Below are positions 43,775 through 52,716 of a stretch of 64,000 nucleotides of DNA, piece after piece (position 1 is the stretch's first letter; each line of letters starts with the position of its first letter). Source of the stretch: an uncultured Burkholderiaceae bacterium. Lineage in GTDB: Bacteria; Pseudomonadota; Gammaproteobacteria; Burkholderiales; Burkholderiaceae_B. Location: contig CAKSZL010000007.1 of the NCBI GenBank assembly GCA_934525625.1, forward strand, positions 62,001 through 126,000, written 5' to 3'. Below the pieces are notes generated by a model, which worked only from the letters and a program-made list of their open reading frames with translations, had not been told where the DNA came from and ran no database searches. The translations under genes and the position numbers were made by a program.

Positions 43775-46054
43775 TCAGCCTTGCAGGCGTCTCTGGGCGC
43801 GAGCCCGCAGCGACAGGTATATCAGCAAGCCAAGAACCGCGACGGTCAGCGCGCTCAGCAGCGCGAACAACAGCGGATGGCGCTGGAAATACCAGAGCGC
43901 GTGCCGCAGCGGCCCCAGGCTGCCGGCGTAGTAGCTGGTGTCGTCTTGCAGCACCCGCACGCTGTTGGCGTACAGACCGACGCTGGAACCCCTGATGGCG
44001 CGCAGGCGTTTCGGGTCTTGCAAGGCGTTCATCGCCTGGCTTAGCTGGTCCGGCTCGGCCGAGGCCAGCACGACGACGCTGCGCCCGCTGCTCAGTGGCG
44101 ACTCGAAGCCGGTCAGCACGGCGGCCGGGCCGACGGGCCGGCTGTCCTGTGCGACGGCTTCGCTGAACAAGCCGCTCCACCAGCGTCTCCAGAAGGGTTC
44201 GTCGGGCCGCTTGCCCGCTTGTACGGCATCCAGGTTCACGGGCAGTCGGCGCGCCCACGGGCCCAGCGTGCGCTGGACATCGTGGCCGGCGATGACCAGC
44301 ACGTCCTTGTCGTCCAGGGTATCCAATTGCCCCGGGTCGGCTATCCGCACATGCGTGGCCGGGTAGCCGGTGGAGGCGCCCATCAGGCCAAGCACTTCCA
44401 AGTAAGTCGATTGCTCTTGCCTGTTGGCTTGAGCCGGCAGCACCACCGTCGTCTCCGACAGATCGGCGACGCGGGTGAACGGGAAGCCGCCATTGCCGAA
44501 GGCAGCCATGTCGGGCAGCGCGATGAAGCGTGGGAGCCCCGAAATGTCTATGGTGGAGCGCGGGTCGATGCGGCCCAGCACGGAGTCGATGAGCACGTCC
44601 TTGCATTCGCCGCGCGAGACATAGTCGTAGTGGAAGTAGAACTCCAGTTGCGAGTCGGCCGACAGCGTATCGAGCGGAAGCATCACACGCGCATTCGCCG
44701 GCATGGTGCTGTCGTCGGGGCCAAGCTTGGTCAGCCATTGGCCGACGAGGCCGGACGGATGGGTGGCGGCGGGAATCGGCAGTGCGGCCAAGGGCTGGTC
44801 GTTCAGGCGTATGTGCAGCATGGACTGATCCGACTTGGGCCGCGGGGTGTAGCGGTAGCGCAAATCCAGCGGCACTTGCGCATCGCGCCAGGCGTAGAGA
44901 TCGGGCGGCAGGCGCAAGCCGACGCGAATGTAATCGGGGGCGAAACCGCGTACCTCCATCGTGTGCGGGTTCGCTAGCTCGCCCAGCGAGGCCGGCCTGT
45001 CTATGGGCAGCCAACGGGGAGCGTCATAAGGCTCGCGTGGCGCTGGAACGTCGAGTTCCGTGATGGTGGCCTTGCTGCCGGACAGTGTCTTGCCGCCCAG
45101 CGCGACCGCTTGCGCCGCCAATTTGAGCTCCTCGGCATTACGGCCGCGAACCAGCAGCAGTTTGCCGCCTTGACCCGAAGGGTTGTCGACGATGGCGACT
45201 TCCGGCCCGTTGAGCGGCGCCAGCGTCAGCGCGCCGAAGCTGCCGGCGGCGCCGGCGAGTACGACGGCGTTGCCGGCTTCAGGCAGGGCGCCGTGCAGAA
45301 CGGGGAAACGCGCGCCTCGGTAATCGGCCAGCGCGCCGAACCAGGATGACAGCACGCCCGCCGCTTCCAGCGTGGCGGCGTCGGGCTGGCCGGCGAATAC
45401 GAAAGGCAATTCCAGCGCGGTGGTCAGACGCTTGTCGAAGAAGGGGCGCGGCAACCGGCCCAGTTCGTTGCCAACGGGGCGCGGCACGACTTGCAGTGCC
45501 AGCTCGCTTTGGTTGTCTATGTCGGCCCACAGGCTGGGATGGCGCGGATTCTCGCAGCGCAGGGTGTAGTGGCCGATGAGCTGCAGATTCAACTGCACGT
45601 AGTCGTGCAGCATGGAGGCCGGTAAGTCGACCTCGTATTCCCGCGCTTCCTCGCTCTCGTCCCGCGAGATGGGAATGGTGGCCACGTGCTGGTTGTCCAG
45701 GCGCACGTTGAAGTGGGAGAGCTCTTCCAGCAGGTCGGCGGAGTGGGTGTATCGCAGCTTCAGCTTGGCCGACACGACCTCCACGTCGTCGGGCAGCAGA
45801 ATGGGCAGGCTGTTGACGCCGTCTACGCCGCGCAGTTCGAGCCGATGGCGCGCGCCCAGTTGTTCGAGCGAATAGCGCAGCGTCCGTGCCACGGGGGCCT
45901 GTTCGGCGGCGGCATCGGCGGCTACCGAGGGGTAGGCGGTAAGCGTGGCGGCGCTGGCGGATGCCTCGATGTTGGCCCCGGCGGACCAACTGGCGGCGCA
46001 CAGCATGGCTGCCAAGCCGAGACGCAAACGGAGAGACTTGGCAAGGCTTGTCAT
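43775..46054 (-). CDS. bcsB: Cellulose synthase periplasmic subunit BcsB, first copy
   Basis: A 759-residue BcsB. A signal peptide (about 1-26, ending SAGA) is followed by the binding and flavodoxin-like domains with LIGHYTLRCENPRHPSLWA and SSWFGALADYRGARFP. The C-terminal anchor is LLFALLSALTVAVLGLLIYL. It starts by ATGA overlap with the bcsA stop, so it is the natural partner of this BcsA. It binds the emerging glucan and is required for BcsA activity. It is a paralogue of the protein at 38612-40972. Confidence 0.95.
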   Translation of the reverse strand: MTSLAKSLRLRLGLAAMLCAASWSAGANIEASASAATLTAYPSVAADAAAEQAPVARTLRYSLEQLGARHRLELRGVDGVNSLPILLPDDVEVVSAKLKLRYTHSADLLEELSHFNVRLDNQHVATIPISRDESEEAREYEVDLPASMLHDYVQLNLQLIGHYTLRCENPRHPSLWADIDNQSELALQVVPRPVGNELGRLPRPFFDKRLTTALELPFVFAGQPDAATLEAAGVLSSWFGALADYRGARFPVLHGALPEAGNAVVLAGAAGSFGALTLAPLNGPEVAIVDNPSGQGGKLLLVRGRNAEELKLAAQAVALGGKTLSGSKATITELDVPAPREPYDAPRWLPIDRPASLGELANPHTMEVRGFAPDYIRVGLRLPPDLYAWRDAQVPLDLRYRYTPRPKSDQSMLHIRLNDQPLAALPIPAATHPSGLVGQWLTKLGPDDSTMPANARVMLPLDTLSADSQLEFYFHYDYVSRGECKDVLIDSVLGRIDPRSTIDISGLPRFIALPDMAAFGNGGFPFTRVADLSETTVVLPAQANRQEQSTYLEVLGLMGASTGYPATHVRIADPGQLDTLDDKDVLVIAGHDVQRTLGPWARRLPVNLDAVQAGKRPDEPFWRRWWSGLFSEAVAQDSRPVGPAAVLTGFESPLSSGRSVVVLASAEPDQLSQAMNALQDPKRLRAIRGSSVGLYANSVRVLQDDTSYYAGSLGPLRHALWYFQRHPLLFALLSALTVAVLGLLIYLSLRARAQRRLQG

Positions 46055-48267
46055 TGCTTGGCCTCCGCGTTGGCCTGGGGCGGCTCGGCGGATTCGCGCG
46101 GACGCGCCAGCAAAGACTGCGCGCGTTCGGCGGCGAGCAGGGCGAACAGCTTCAATCCGCGCATGCCGATGGAGAACACCTCGCCCAGGGCCTGCAGCGG
46201 AGCGTCCGGCTTGGCCGAGTTCCACGAACTCGCCCAGAGGTCGGCGCGGGCAAACGTCATTTGCGTGTAGTGGAAGGTTTGCTCGGGTGTCAGGTCGTCG
46301 AACATGACGCCCATGCGCTGCCCATGGCGCAGCACGACGGAGGTCGGCACCGAGGCCTCGTGATCGCCCCGGCTCAGCGTGACTTCCACTTTGGAGCCCA
46401 TGGGAATGTCGACGTTGGGCGGCAGCATGATGCCCAGGCCCTGTTCGGAGAAGTCGTAGGTGCTGCAGCGATAGGCCGTGCCTTCCTGGGTGCGCACCAT
46501 CGCGGGCAGCGTGGCGTCCACGCGGGGCGTCCGGCGCACTTGGCGCGTTTCCAGCGAAACGGCCACGCAGGCGCCCGTGAGCAGCACGTTGAACAGCGTC
46601 CACAGCAAGTTCATGATGATGGTCGTGAGCTTGTCCATGTCGTTCAGGTTGAGGAACAGCATCACGATGCCTACCGCCAGCCCCGTCAGGTTGAGCAGCA
46701 GCAGAATCACGTATGGCTTGGCGACGTTGATGTCGAAAAACGATTTTTCGATCAGGCCGCCCTTGGCTGTCACGTTGAACGTACCGCGCCTGGGGTTGAT
46801 GAAGGTGCTCAGCACCGGCCGCACGATGTACCAGGCCAGCACGGATTCATAGACTTCGTTCCAGAAGGAGTGCCGGTGCCTGCCCTGCAGCCTGGAGTTG
46901 GTCAGGTTGCTTTGGATGATGTGGGGCAGGGCATAGGCGGCAATCATCAGCGCCGAAGCCTGGAAGACGTGCGCGCCGAAGAACAGGTAGGCCAAGGGCG
47001 CCGTCAGGAACACCAGCCGCGGCAGGCCGAAGAAGAAATGCAGCATTGCGTTCAGGTAGCACAGGCGCTGGCCCAGCTTCAGCCCTGGCCCCGTCAAGGG
47101 GTTGTCCAGCCGGGCGATCTGGGCCATGCCGCGCGCCCAGCGAGAACGTTGGCGCACGTGGGCCGAGAGGCTTTCGGTAGCCAGGCCGGCCGCCTGAGGA
47201 ATGCCCAGGTAGGCGGTGTTGTAGCCCTTGCGGTTGAGTTTAAGCGCGGTGTGCGCGTCCTCGGTAACGGTTTCCACCGCGATGCCGCCGATCTCTTCCA
47301 GCATGTTGCGCCGGATGACCGCGCACGAGCCGCAGAAGAAGGAGGCGTTCCACAAATCGTTGCCTTCCTGGACGACGCCATAGAACAAGTTGCCTTCGTT
47401 GGGAACGTTGTGGAAGGTGTTCAGATTGCGTTCGAAGGGGTCGGGCGAAAAGAAGTGGTGAGGCGTTTGCAGCATCGCCAGCTTGTCGTCGCGCAGAAAC
47501 CAGCCCATGCTCAACTGGAGAAAAGAGCGGGTGGGGATGTGGTCGCAATCGAAGATGGCTACGTACTCGCCGTCGGTGCGCGCCAGCGCAGCGTTCAGGT
47601 TGCCCGCCTTGGCGTGCCGGTTGTCGTCGCGCGTCATGTAGCCGCAGCCGATTTCTTCGCACAGCGCACGGAACTCGTCGCGGCGGCCGTCGTCCAGCAG
47701 ATAGACGCGCAGCTTGTCTTGCGGCCAGTCCAACGCCAGCGCGCCGTACAGGGTCTGTTTGACCACGCCGATGGGTTCGTTGTAGGTGGGGATGAAAACG
47801 TCCACCGTGGGCCATGATTCGACGTTGCCCGGCATGGGTACCGGCTTGCGGTACAGCGGCCATGCCGTCTGCAGATAGCCCAGCAGCAGCACGGCCAGCG
47901 CGTAGATTTCGGCCAGCAACAGGCCGTAGCCGAAGACGGCGTCCAGCAGTGTGGTAAAGCCCAGTGTTTCGGTGATGCGCCAATACATGTAGCGCAAGGA
48001 GGTGACCACGGAAAGGGCGATCAGGATGTGAGAGATGACGCTGCCGTGGACGGGTCTGAGGATCAGCGCCAGCACCAGCATGACGGCGGAAAACAGCACT
48101 TGCGGCCAGAAACCAAGCGGCACGATGATCAGCACGCCGAAAGCCAGCAGGGCAAGAATCAGCAGGACGGCGCGGACGAGGAAATTGTTCCAGATGGGCA
48201 GACCGGTGATTTTCTGCGCTGTGGTTTCGGCGCGTTGACGCCATCCGGTGTTCGGGCGTTGATTCAT
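46051..48267 (-). CDS. bcsA: Cellulose synthase catalytic subunit BcsA
   Basis: A 738-residue processive GT2 membrane enzyme that polymerises UDP-glucose. Catalytic motifs are DD at 192-193, DCD at 240-242, TED at 335-337 and QRSRW at 373-377; the finger/gating stretch FFCGSCA is at 310-316. Multiple membrane helices flank the catalytic domain. A C-terminal PilZ domain binds c-di-GMP, with the Arg-rich ETRQVRRTPR switch at about 573-582 and DFSEQGLG. It overlaps bcsQ1 and bcsB1 by ATGA on both sides. It is the only BcsA in the window. Confidence 0.97.
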   Translation of the reverse strand: MNQRPNTGWRQRAETTAQKITGLPIWNNFLVRAVLLILALLAFGVLIIVPLGFWPQVLFSAVMLVLALILRPVHGSVISHILIALSVVTSLRYMYWRITETLGFTTLLDAVFGYGLLLAEIYALAVLLLGYLQTAWPLYRKPVPMPGNVESWPTVDVFIPTYNEPIGVVKQTLYGALALDWPQDKLRVYLLDDGRRDEFRALCEEIGCGYMTRDDNRHAKAGNLNAALARTDGEYVAIFDCDHIPTRSFLQLSMGWFLRDDKLAMLQTPHHFFSPDPFERNLNTFHNVPNEGNLFYGVVQEGNDLWNASFFCGSCAVIRRNMLEEIGGIAVETVTEDAHTALKLNRKGYNTAYLGIPQAAGLATESLSAHVRQRSRWARGMAQIARLDNPLTGPGLKLGQRLCYLNAMLHFFFGLPRLVFLTAPLAYLFFGAHVFQASALMIAAYALPHIIQSNLTNSRLQGRHRHSFWNEVYESVLAWYIVRPVLSTFINPRRGTFNVTAKGGLIEKSFFDINVAKPYVILLLLNLTGLAVGIVMLFLNLNDMDKLTTIIMNLLWTLFNVLLTGACVAVSLETRQVRRTPRVDATLPAMVRTQEGTAYRCSTYDFSEQGLGIMLPPNVDIPMGSKVEVTLSRGDHEASVPTSVVLRHGQRMGVMFDDLTPEQTFHYTQMTFARADLWASSWNSAKPDAPLQALGEVFSIGMRGLKLFALLAAERAQSLLARPRESAEPPQANAEAKQ

Positions 48268-49040
48268 GGCTGGCTCGTTCCGGTTCGAAGATGCTGGTGG
48301 ATCAAGCGCGCGCAGTCGAGCACGTCTTGTGCGGATTGGGAATGAGGAGAGAAGGTCATGACGTCCTGGCCTCGAGCCAGGGCTTCGCGCATGAACTGGT
48401 CGAGATGGATGCGCCCGAGAACGTCGGAGCCGAACTCGCTTTTCAGCAGAATGGCGATGTCGCGCGACAATGCGTGGCCGCTGTCGACTTGGTTAATGAC
48501 GTAGTGCGCGCCTAGAAAGTCGGGGCGAGGGCGGCTGAACTGGTCGAGCAGGCTTTCCATAATGTGCAGCGTGGCGTAGGACGCTGCATCCGGCAGTGTA
48601 ACCACCGTGGCGAACTGGGTTTTCTTCAGCACCCTGCGCACATAGACCGACGGACCCGGAGGCGTGTCGAAGATGACGATGGTGCCGGGCGCCAGTCGCA
48701 TGGCTTCCAACTGGCTTGTCGGCCAATCGGCTTGTTCGTCGATGGCGGTTTCGAAGGCGATACGCTGCCGCTCGGTGGGCTGGCCGTAAGGCAGCGCGAG
48801 TACGCCAGACGCGGTTTCTATGGCGACCTCGCGCCAGTTTCTAGCTTGCAGGCTTGCAAGCGCAAGGCCGGGGCTGGCGTCGGGGGAAATGCCGAAATGG
48901 TGGCATACCGCATTCTGAGGATCGAGATCGACCAACAGGACGGGCAGGCCGGCTCGTGCCAGGGCTACGCTCAGGTTCGCCGCAAAAGAGGTTTTTCCGA
49001 CTCCTCCTTTGGCCGACAGGACTGCAAGGGTTTTCATCAT
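48264..49040 (-). CDS. bcsQ: Cellulose synthesis ATPase BcsQ, first copy
   Basis: A 258-residue MinD-like ATPase with Walker A SAKGGVGKTS, DLDPQNA and FDTPPGPSVY. The start is ATG 49040 or the adjacent ATG 49037; no clear ribosome site precedes them. A leader frame ends on these bases (ATATGATGA), which suggests translational coupling. It overlaps bcsA by ATGA. It is a paralogue of the protein at 41048-41821 and heads the first cellulose unit. Confidence 0.9.
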   Translation of the reverse strand: MMKTLAVLSAKGGVGKTSFAANLSVALARAGLPVLLVDLDPQNAVCHHFGISPDASPGLALASLQARNWREVAIETASGVLALPYGQPTERQRIAFETAIDEQADWPTSQLEAMRLAPGTIVIFDTPPGPSVYVRRVLKKTQFATVVTLPDAASYATLHIMESLLDQFSRPRPDFLGAHYVINQVDSGHALSRDIAILLKSEFGSDVLGRIHLDQFMREALARGQDVMTFSPHSQSAQDVLDCARLIHQHLRTGTSQP

Positions 49041-49201
49041 ATTGCTGGTGAAGCGAACCGGAATGAACAGCCGACGGCCAACGTCGTTGCCGAGGCAAAC
49101 GCTGTTTCCAGGAACAAGTTGTGCGGTGCGTATCCGTGCATGGGTGACATGCTCGTTGGCAAGGCGGAGCTGCGGGTTTCCGGCCCACATTCTTGACGCA
49201 T
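49037..49201 (-). CDS. Possible upstream ORF in the bcsQ1 leader
   Basis: A 54-codon frame starting inside the conserved leader with MRQECGPETRSSALPTSM, the same first 18 residues as the frame upstream of bcsD. Its TGA overlaps the bcsQ1 ATG-ATG start. As bcsQ1 lacks a clear ribosome site, reading of this frame could deliver ribosomes to bcsQ1. No homologue is recognised, and it may be non-coding. Confidence 0.35.
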   Translation of the reverse strand: MRQECGPETRSSALPTSMSPMHGYAPHNLFLETAFASATTLAVGCSFRFASPAI

Positions 49202-49215
49202 GACCTTGCTTCTTT
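49137..49215 (-). repeat. Conserved cellulose-operon leader element, copy 2
   Basis: A 79-nt block matching 43411-43489 at 75 positions, with 67 of the 68 bases at 49148-49215 identical. It lies about 100 nt upstream of bcsQ1. The same stem (GCAAGG/CCTTGC), inner hairpin and ATGC/GCAT pseudoknot option can form. Flanking DNA beyond the block differs from copy 1, apart from the promoter bases. Selection or recent gene conversion may maintain it. Confidence 0.8.
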
Positions 49216-49250
49216 GATGCCCGCGGATTTATGTGGAGATGCTATTCATC

Positions 49251-49290
49251 CCGCGGATGGGTCGATTCTAGACCAAAAACTGTATTTTAA
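49251..49290 (-). promoter_or_regulatory. Probable promoter of the bcsQ1-bcsA-bcsB1 unit
   Basis: On the minus strand TAGAAT (49265-49270) with ATCCGC six bases downstream (49253-49258) repeats the layout before bcsD. A TTTAAA-like -35 lies about 15-16 bases upstream, so that element is weak. The upstream AT-rich tract at about 49280-49325 stands out in this GC-rich DNA and may be an UP element. Confidence 0.5.
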
Positions 49291-49328
49291 AAAATTTTTG
49301 ACATTTTTTTATTAATTTCATCACATCC

Positions 49329-49367
49329 TAAAAAGTAAAAAGCCCCCACGGTTGAGGTGGGGGCTTT
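49329..49367 (-). terminator. Intrinsic terminator after gcdH
   Basis: On the minus strand AAAGCCCCCAC pairs with GTGGGGGCTTT around a CTCAACC loop, followed by TTTTTACTTTTT. It begins about 77 nt after the gcdH stop and insulates the cellulose promoter from gcdH readthrough. Confidence 0.92.
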
Positions 49368-49443
49368 GAAGGCGATGGCCTGCGTGGAGAGGGGCTTGCG
49401 GATGCAGTGCGCCGCCCGCAGGCTTTCCGTGCGAAAAAACGCT

Positions 49444-50634
49444 TTAGAAAAACGCCTGCAAACCAGTTTGCGCACGGCCCAGAATCAGGGCGTGCACGTC
49501 GTGGGTGCCTTCGTAGGTGTTGACGACTTCGAGGTTGACCAGGTGGCGGGCGACGCCGAATTCGTCGGAGATGCCGTTGCCGCCCAGCATGTCGCGGGCC
49601 AGGCGGGCGATGTCTAGCGACTTGCCGCAGGAGTTGCGCTTCATGATGGAGGTGATTTCGACGGCGGCGGTGCCTTCGTCCTTCATGCGGCCCAGGCGCA
49701 GGCAGCCTTGCAGCGCCAGCGTGATTTCGGTTTGCATGTCGGCCAGTTTTTTCTGGATGAGCTGGTTTTGCGCCAGGGGGCGGCCGAATTGCTTGCGGTC
49801 CAGCGTGTACTGGCGGGCGGTGTGCCAGCAGTATTCGGCGGCGCCCAGCGCACCCCAGGCGATGCCGAAGCGGGCGGAGTTCAGGCAGGTGAAGGGGCCG
49901 CGCAGGCCGGTGACGCCGGGCATCATTTGGTCGTCGGAGACTTCGACTTCGTCCATGACGATTTCGCCGGTGATGGAAGCGCGCAGGCCGACCTTGCCGT
50001 GGATGGCGGGGGCGGACAGGCCTTTCATGCCTTTGTCGAGGATGAAGCCGCGGATCTTGCCGTTGTCGTCGCCGCCGACGACTTTGGCCCAGACGACGAA
50101 GACGTCGGCGATGGGCGAGTTGGTGATCCACATCTTGGCGCCGCTAAGCTTGTAGCCGCCGTCGACCTTGACCGCGCGGGTTTCCATGCCGCCGGGGTCG
50201 GAGCCGTGGTTGGGTTCGGTGAGGCCGAAGCAGCCTATCCATTCGCCGGTGGCCAGCTTGGGCAGGTACTTGCGCTTTTGTTCTTCGGAGCCGAATTCGT
50301 TGATGGGCACCATGACCAGCGAGGACTGCACGCTCATCATCGAGCGGTAGCCGGAGTCGACGCGTTCGACTTCGCGGGCGATGAGGCCGTAGCTGACGTA
50401 GTTCAGGCCCGAGCCGCCGTATTCTTCGGGGATGGTGACGCCGAGCAGGCCGAGTTCGCCCATTTCGGTGAAGATGGCGGGGTCGGTTTGCTCGTGGCGG
50501 AAGGCTTCGAGCACGCGCGGCATGAGTTTGTCTTGCGCGTAGGCACGGGCGGCATCTTGCACCATGCGTTCTTCTTCGGTCAGTTGGGTGTCGAGAAGCA
50601 GGGGGTCTTCCCAGTTGAAGGAGGGGGCCGACAT
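49444..50634 (-). CDS. gcdH: Glutaryl-CoA dehydrogenase
   Basis: A 396-residue acyl-CoA dehydrogenase of the glutaryl-CoA type, which converts glutaryl-CoA to crotonyl-CoA plus CO2 using FAD in lysine, tryptophan and aromatic-acid breakdown. Seen motifs are [17 protein letters not shown] (FAD/substrate region), KMWITNSP, and [10 protein letters not shown] with the catalytic Glu. The length fits the family. A GGAG lies upstream of ATG 50634. The divergent LysR gene is a likely regulator, as in other betaproteobacteria. Confidence 0.93.
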   Translation of the reverse strand: MSAPSFNWEDPLLLDTQLTEEERMVQDAARAYAQDKLMPRVLEAFRHEQTDPAIFTEMGELGLLGVTIPEEYGGSGLNYVSYGLIAREVERVDSGYRSMMSVQSSLVMVPINEFGSEEQKRKYLPKLATGEWIGCFGLTEPNHGSDPGGMETRAVKVDGGYKLSGAKMWITNSPIADVFVVWAKVVGGDDNGKIRGFILDKGMKGLSAPAIHGKVGLRASITGEIVMDEVEVSDDQMMPGVTGLRGPFTCLNSARFGIAWGALGAAEYCWHTARQYTLDRKQFGRPLAQNQLIQKKLADMQTEITLALQGCLRLGRMKDEGTAAVEITSIMKRNSCGKSLDIARLARDMLGGNGISDEFGVARHLVNLEVVNTYEGTHDVHALILGRAQTGLQAFF

Positions 50635-50943
50635 GATGGTTGTGCTCCGTTGAGTATTAAAAGTTTAAGTCTAAAGTATTTTTACCGAAATCCCTGGGCC
50701 GTACAAGTTCGGGATTACGCGGGTATTGTCGCCGTTTGCCGTCGGTTATGGGCGCCCTCCTGGGGTAATTCCCAGCCGGGCCGGCAGGCATGACGCTAGC
50801 ATAATGTGAGTTAATCGCACAGATCAATTGATAAAATTGCACAATATAGTGTGTGCGGTGCACGAGACCTGGCGTGCGGGCGCGTTGCTTTGGCGGCGCG
50901 CTACGAGATTCGGGGCGTGCCGCGCGATAGAGGGCGGACGAAC
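50635..50943. promoter_or_regulatory. Divergent gcdH / lysR promoter region
   Basis: A 309-nt gene-free region between divergent starts. It is AT-rich around 50655-50690 (gcdH side) and 50805-50850 (lysR side). The stretch ATTGATAAAATTGCACAATAT at about 50827-50847 contains TTGATA and overlapping T-N11-A possibilities, as expected of a LysR-type operator with an autoregulated promoter. Exact sites cannot be fixed by eye. Confidence 0.5.
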
Positions 50944-51843
50944 ATGAGAAACGGCATACCGAATCTGGGCGCCTTGCAGGCTTTCGAGGCCACGGCCAGG
51001 CTGGGGTCTTTTTCGCGCGCGGCGGAAGAGCTGGCACTGACGCACAGCGCGGTGTTCCGCCAGGTGGAAGGCCTGGAAGCCAGGCTGGGCGTGCGGCTGT
51101 TTACGCGGGTGCGCCGCCGGCTGGCCCTGACCGATGCGGGCGCGGCCTACGCGGCGCGGGTGCGGCACCATTTGGAGCAACTGGAAAAAGACACGCTGGG
51201 CTTGATTTCGCGCGCGGGCATGGGCCATAGCCTGCACATCGCCGTGCTGCCGACGCTGGCCACGACCTGGCTGGTGCCGCGCCTGCCGCGCTTCCAAAGC
51301 CGTCATCCCGACATTAGCGTCAGCCTGTCCGTGCGCACGCGGCCCTTCCAGTTCGACGACCAGCCTTTCGACGGCGCGCTGTACCATGCGGGGCAGCTAT
51401 GGCCGGGCACCACGGGTTTCAAGCTGTTCGACGAAGAAGCGCTGGTGCCGGTGTGCAGCCCCGCGATTCATCAGCGGCTGCAACAGGAAGGCGCCGCGGC
51501 GCTGGCACGCGTGCCGCATCTGCACATGATGTCGCGCCCCGACGTCTGGCGCGCTTGGTACCGCACGCGCGGCCAGGAGATGCCGCGCACCGCCGAGGCC
51601 GGCCCGCGCTTCGAGCTGTTTACCATGCTGCTGGCGGCGGCCCAGGCGGGCATGGGCCTGGCCTTGGTGCCGCGCTTTCTGGCGCGGCAGGCGGAAGGGC
51701 TGCTGGCGCCGTTCGAGCAGGTGCTGCCGGTGCAGGACGCTTATTACTTCAGCTACCCGGCGCACGCGGCGCCCGGCGAGGCGCTGCGCTGCTTTGAAAC
51801 CTGGCTGAACGAGTCGGCCGAGGAAATGCGGCTGGAGCCCTAG
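50944..51843 (+). CDS. LysR-family transcriptional regulator (GcdR/GcvA-like)
   Basis: A 299-residue regulator. The N-terminal winged helix reads LGALQAFEATARLGSFSRAA then LTHSAVFRQVEGLEARLG, which resembles GcvA-type LysR proteins. A periplasmic-binding-like effector domain follows from about 90. ATG 50944 is preferred (GAGGGCGGACGA upstream) over an earlier in-frame ATG. It is divergent from gcdH, its likely target. Its stop overlaps the purU stop by four bases, tail to tail. Confidence 0.9.
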   Translation: MRNGIPNLGALQAFEATARLGSFSRAAEELALTHSAVFRQVEGLEARLGVRLFTRVRRRLALTDAGAAYAARVRHHLEQLEKDTLGLISRAGMGHSLHIAVLPTLATTWLVPRLPRFQSRHPDISVSLSVRTRPFQFDDQPFDGALYHAGQLWPGTTGFKLFDEEALVPVCSPAIHQRLQQEGAAALARVPHLHMMSRPDVWRAWYRTRGQEMPRTAEAGPRFELFTMLLAAAQAGMGLALVPRFLARQAEGLLAPFEQVLPVQDAYYFSYPAHAAPGEALRCFETWLNESAEEMRLEP

Positions 51844-52691
51844 CTGAACACCACCGTGCGGTGGCCATTCAGCAAGATACGGTGTTCGACGTGCTTGCGC
51901 ACGGCGCGCGCCAGCACCAGCGATTCGACGTCGCTGCCCACTTGCGTGAGTTGTTGGGCGTCCATGGCGTGGTTCACGTGCTCGACGTCCTGTTCGATGA
52001 TGGGGCCTTCGTCCAGGTCGGAGGTGACGTAGTGCGCCGTGGCGCCGATGATCTTGACGCCGCGCGCATGGGCCTGGTGATAGGGCCGCGCGCCTTTGAA
52101 GCTGGGCAGGAAGCTGTGGTGGATGTTGATGGCGCGGCCTTCCAGGGCGCGGCACAGTTCGGGCGACAGAATCTGCATGTAGCGCGCCAGCACGACCAGG
52201 TCGATTTGCTCGCGGTCGACCAGGTCGAGTATCTGCTGTTCCTGCTGCGCCTTGGTGTCCGGCGTGACGGGCAGGTTATGGAAAGGCACCTGGTAAGAGG
52301 CGGCCAGGCCGGCGTAGTCGTTGTGGTTGGACGCGATGGCGGCAATTTCCACATTGAGCTGGCCGCTGTGGGTGCGGAACAGCAAGTCGTTCAGGCAATG
52401 GCCCTGGCGGCTCACGAGGATTAGCAGGCGGGCCTTGCGCGCGGCGTCGTGAATTTGCGCCTGCATGTTGAAATCGTTGGCGACCGATTGGAAGCTTTCC
52501 TGCAGCGACGCCGGCGTATGGCCGTTTTTGGCGACCTGGAAATGCACGCGCAGGAAGAATCGCTGCGTGCCGGTGTCGCCGAATTGCTGGGCGTCGACGA
52601 TGTTGCCTTGCTGGTCGAGCAGCCATTGAGAGACGCGATGGACGATCCCGATGCGGTCGGGGCAGGAAAGGGTCAGGATGAAATCTTGCAT
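51840..52691 (-). CDS. purU: Formyltetrahydrofolate deformylase
   Basis: A 283-residue enzyme that hydrolyses 10-formyl-THF to THF and formate. An N-terminal ACT domain (about 1-80) begins FILTLSCPDRIGIVHRVS. The formyltransferase-like domain has ARYMQILSP, NIHHSFLPSFKGARPY with the catalytic His, and HYVTSDLDEGPIIEQ with the catalytic Asp. Length and motifs fit PurU closely. It is separated from pdxH by 25 nt on the same strand. Confidence 0.95.
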   Translation of the reverse strand: MQDFILTLSCPDRIGIVHRVSQWLLDQQGNIVDAQQFGDTGTQRFFLRVHFQVAKNGHTPASLQESFQSVANDFNMQAQIHDAARKARLLILVSRQGHCLNDLLFRTHSGQLNVEIAAIASNHNDYAGLAASYQVPFHNLPVTPDTKAQQEQQILDLVDREQIDLVVLARYMQILSPELCRALEGRAINIHHSFLPSFKGARPYHQAHARGVKIIGATAHYVTSDLDEGPIIEQDVEHVNHAMDAQQLTQVGSDVESLVLARAVRKHVEHRILLNGHRTVVFS

Positions 52692-52716
52692 GAGATGTCT
52701 ACGGGATACTAAAACT

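Noticed and set aside
29089-49040. Phosphoethanolamine-cellulose genes (bcsE/bcsF/bcsG)
   Set aside because: No BcsE- or BcsG-like frame is present among the cellulose genes; the EptA-like protein at 15094-17487 is in another operon and has a different architecture.
43411-49215. c-di-GMP (GEMM-I/II) or other known riboswitch in the cellulose leaders
   Set aside because: The characteristic conserved bases of the c-di-GMP, SAM, ZTP, fluoride and guanidine aptamers as I know them are not present; only generic stems are. I report it as an unclassified leader instead.
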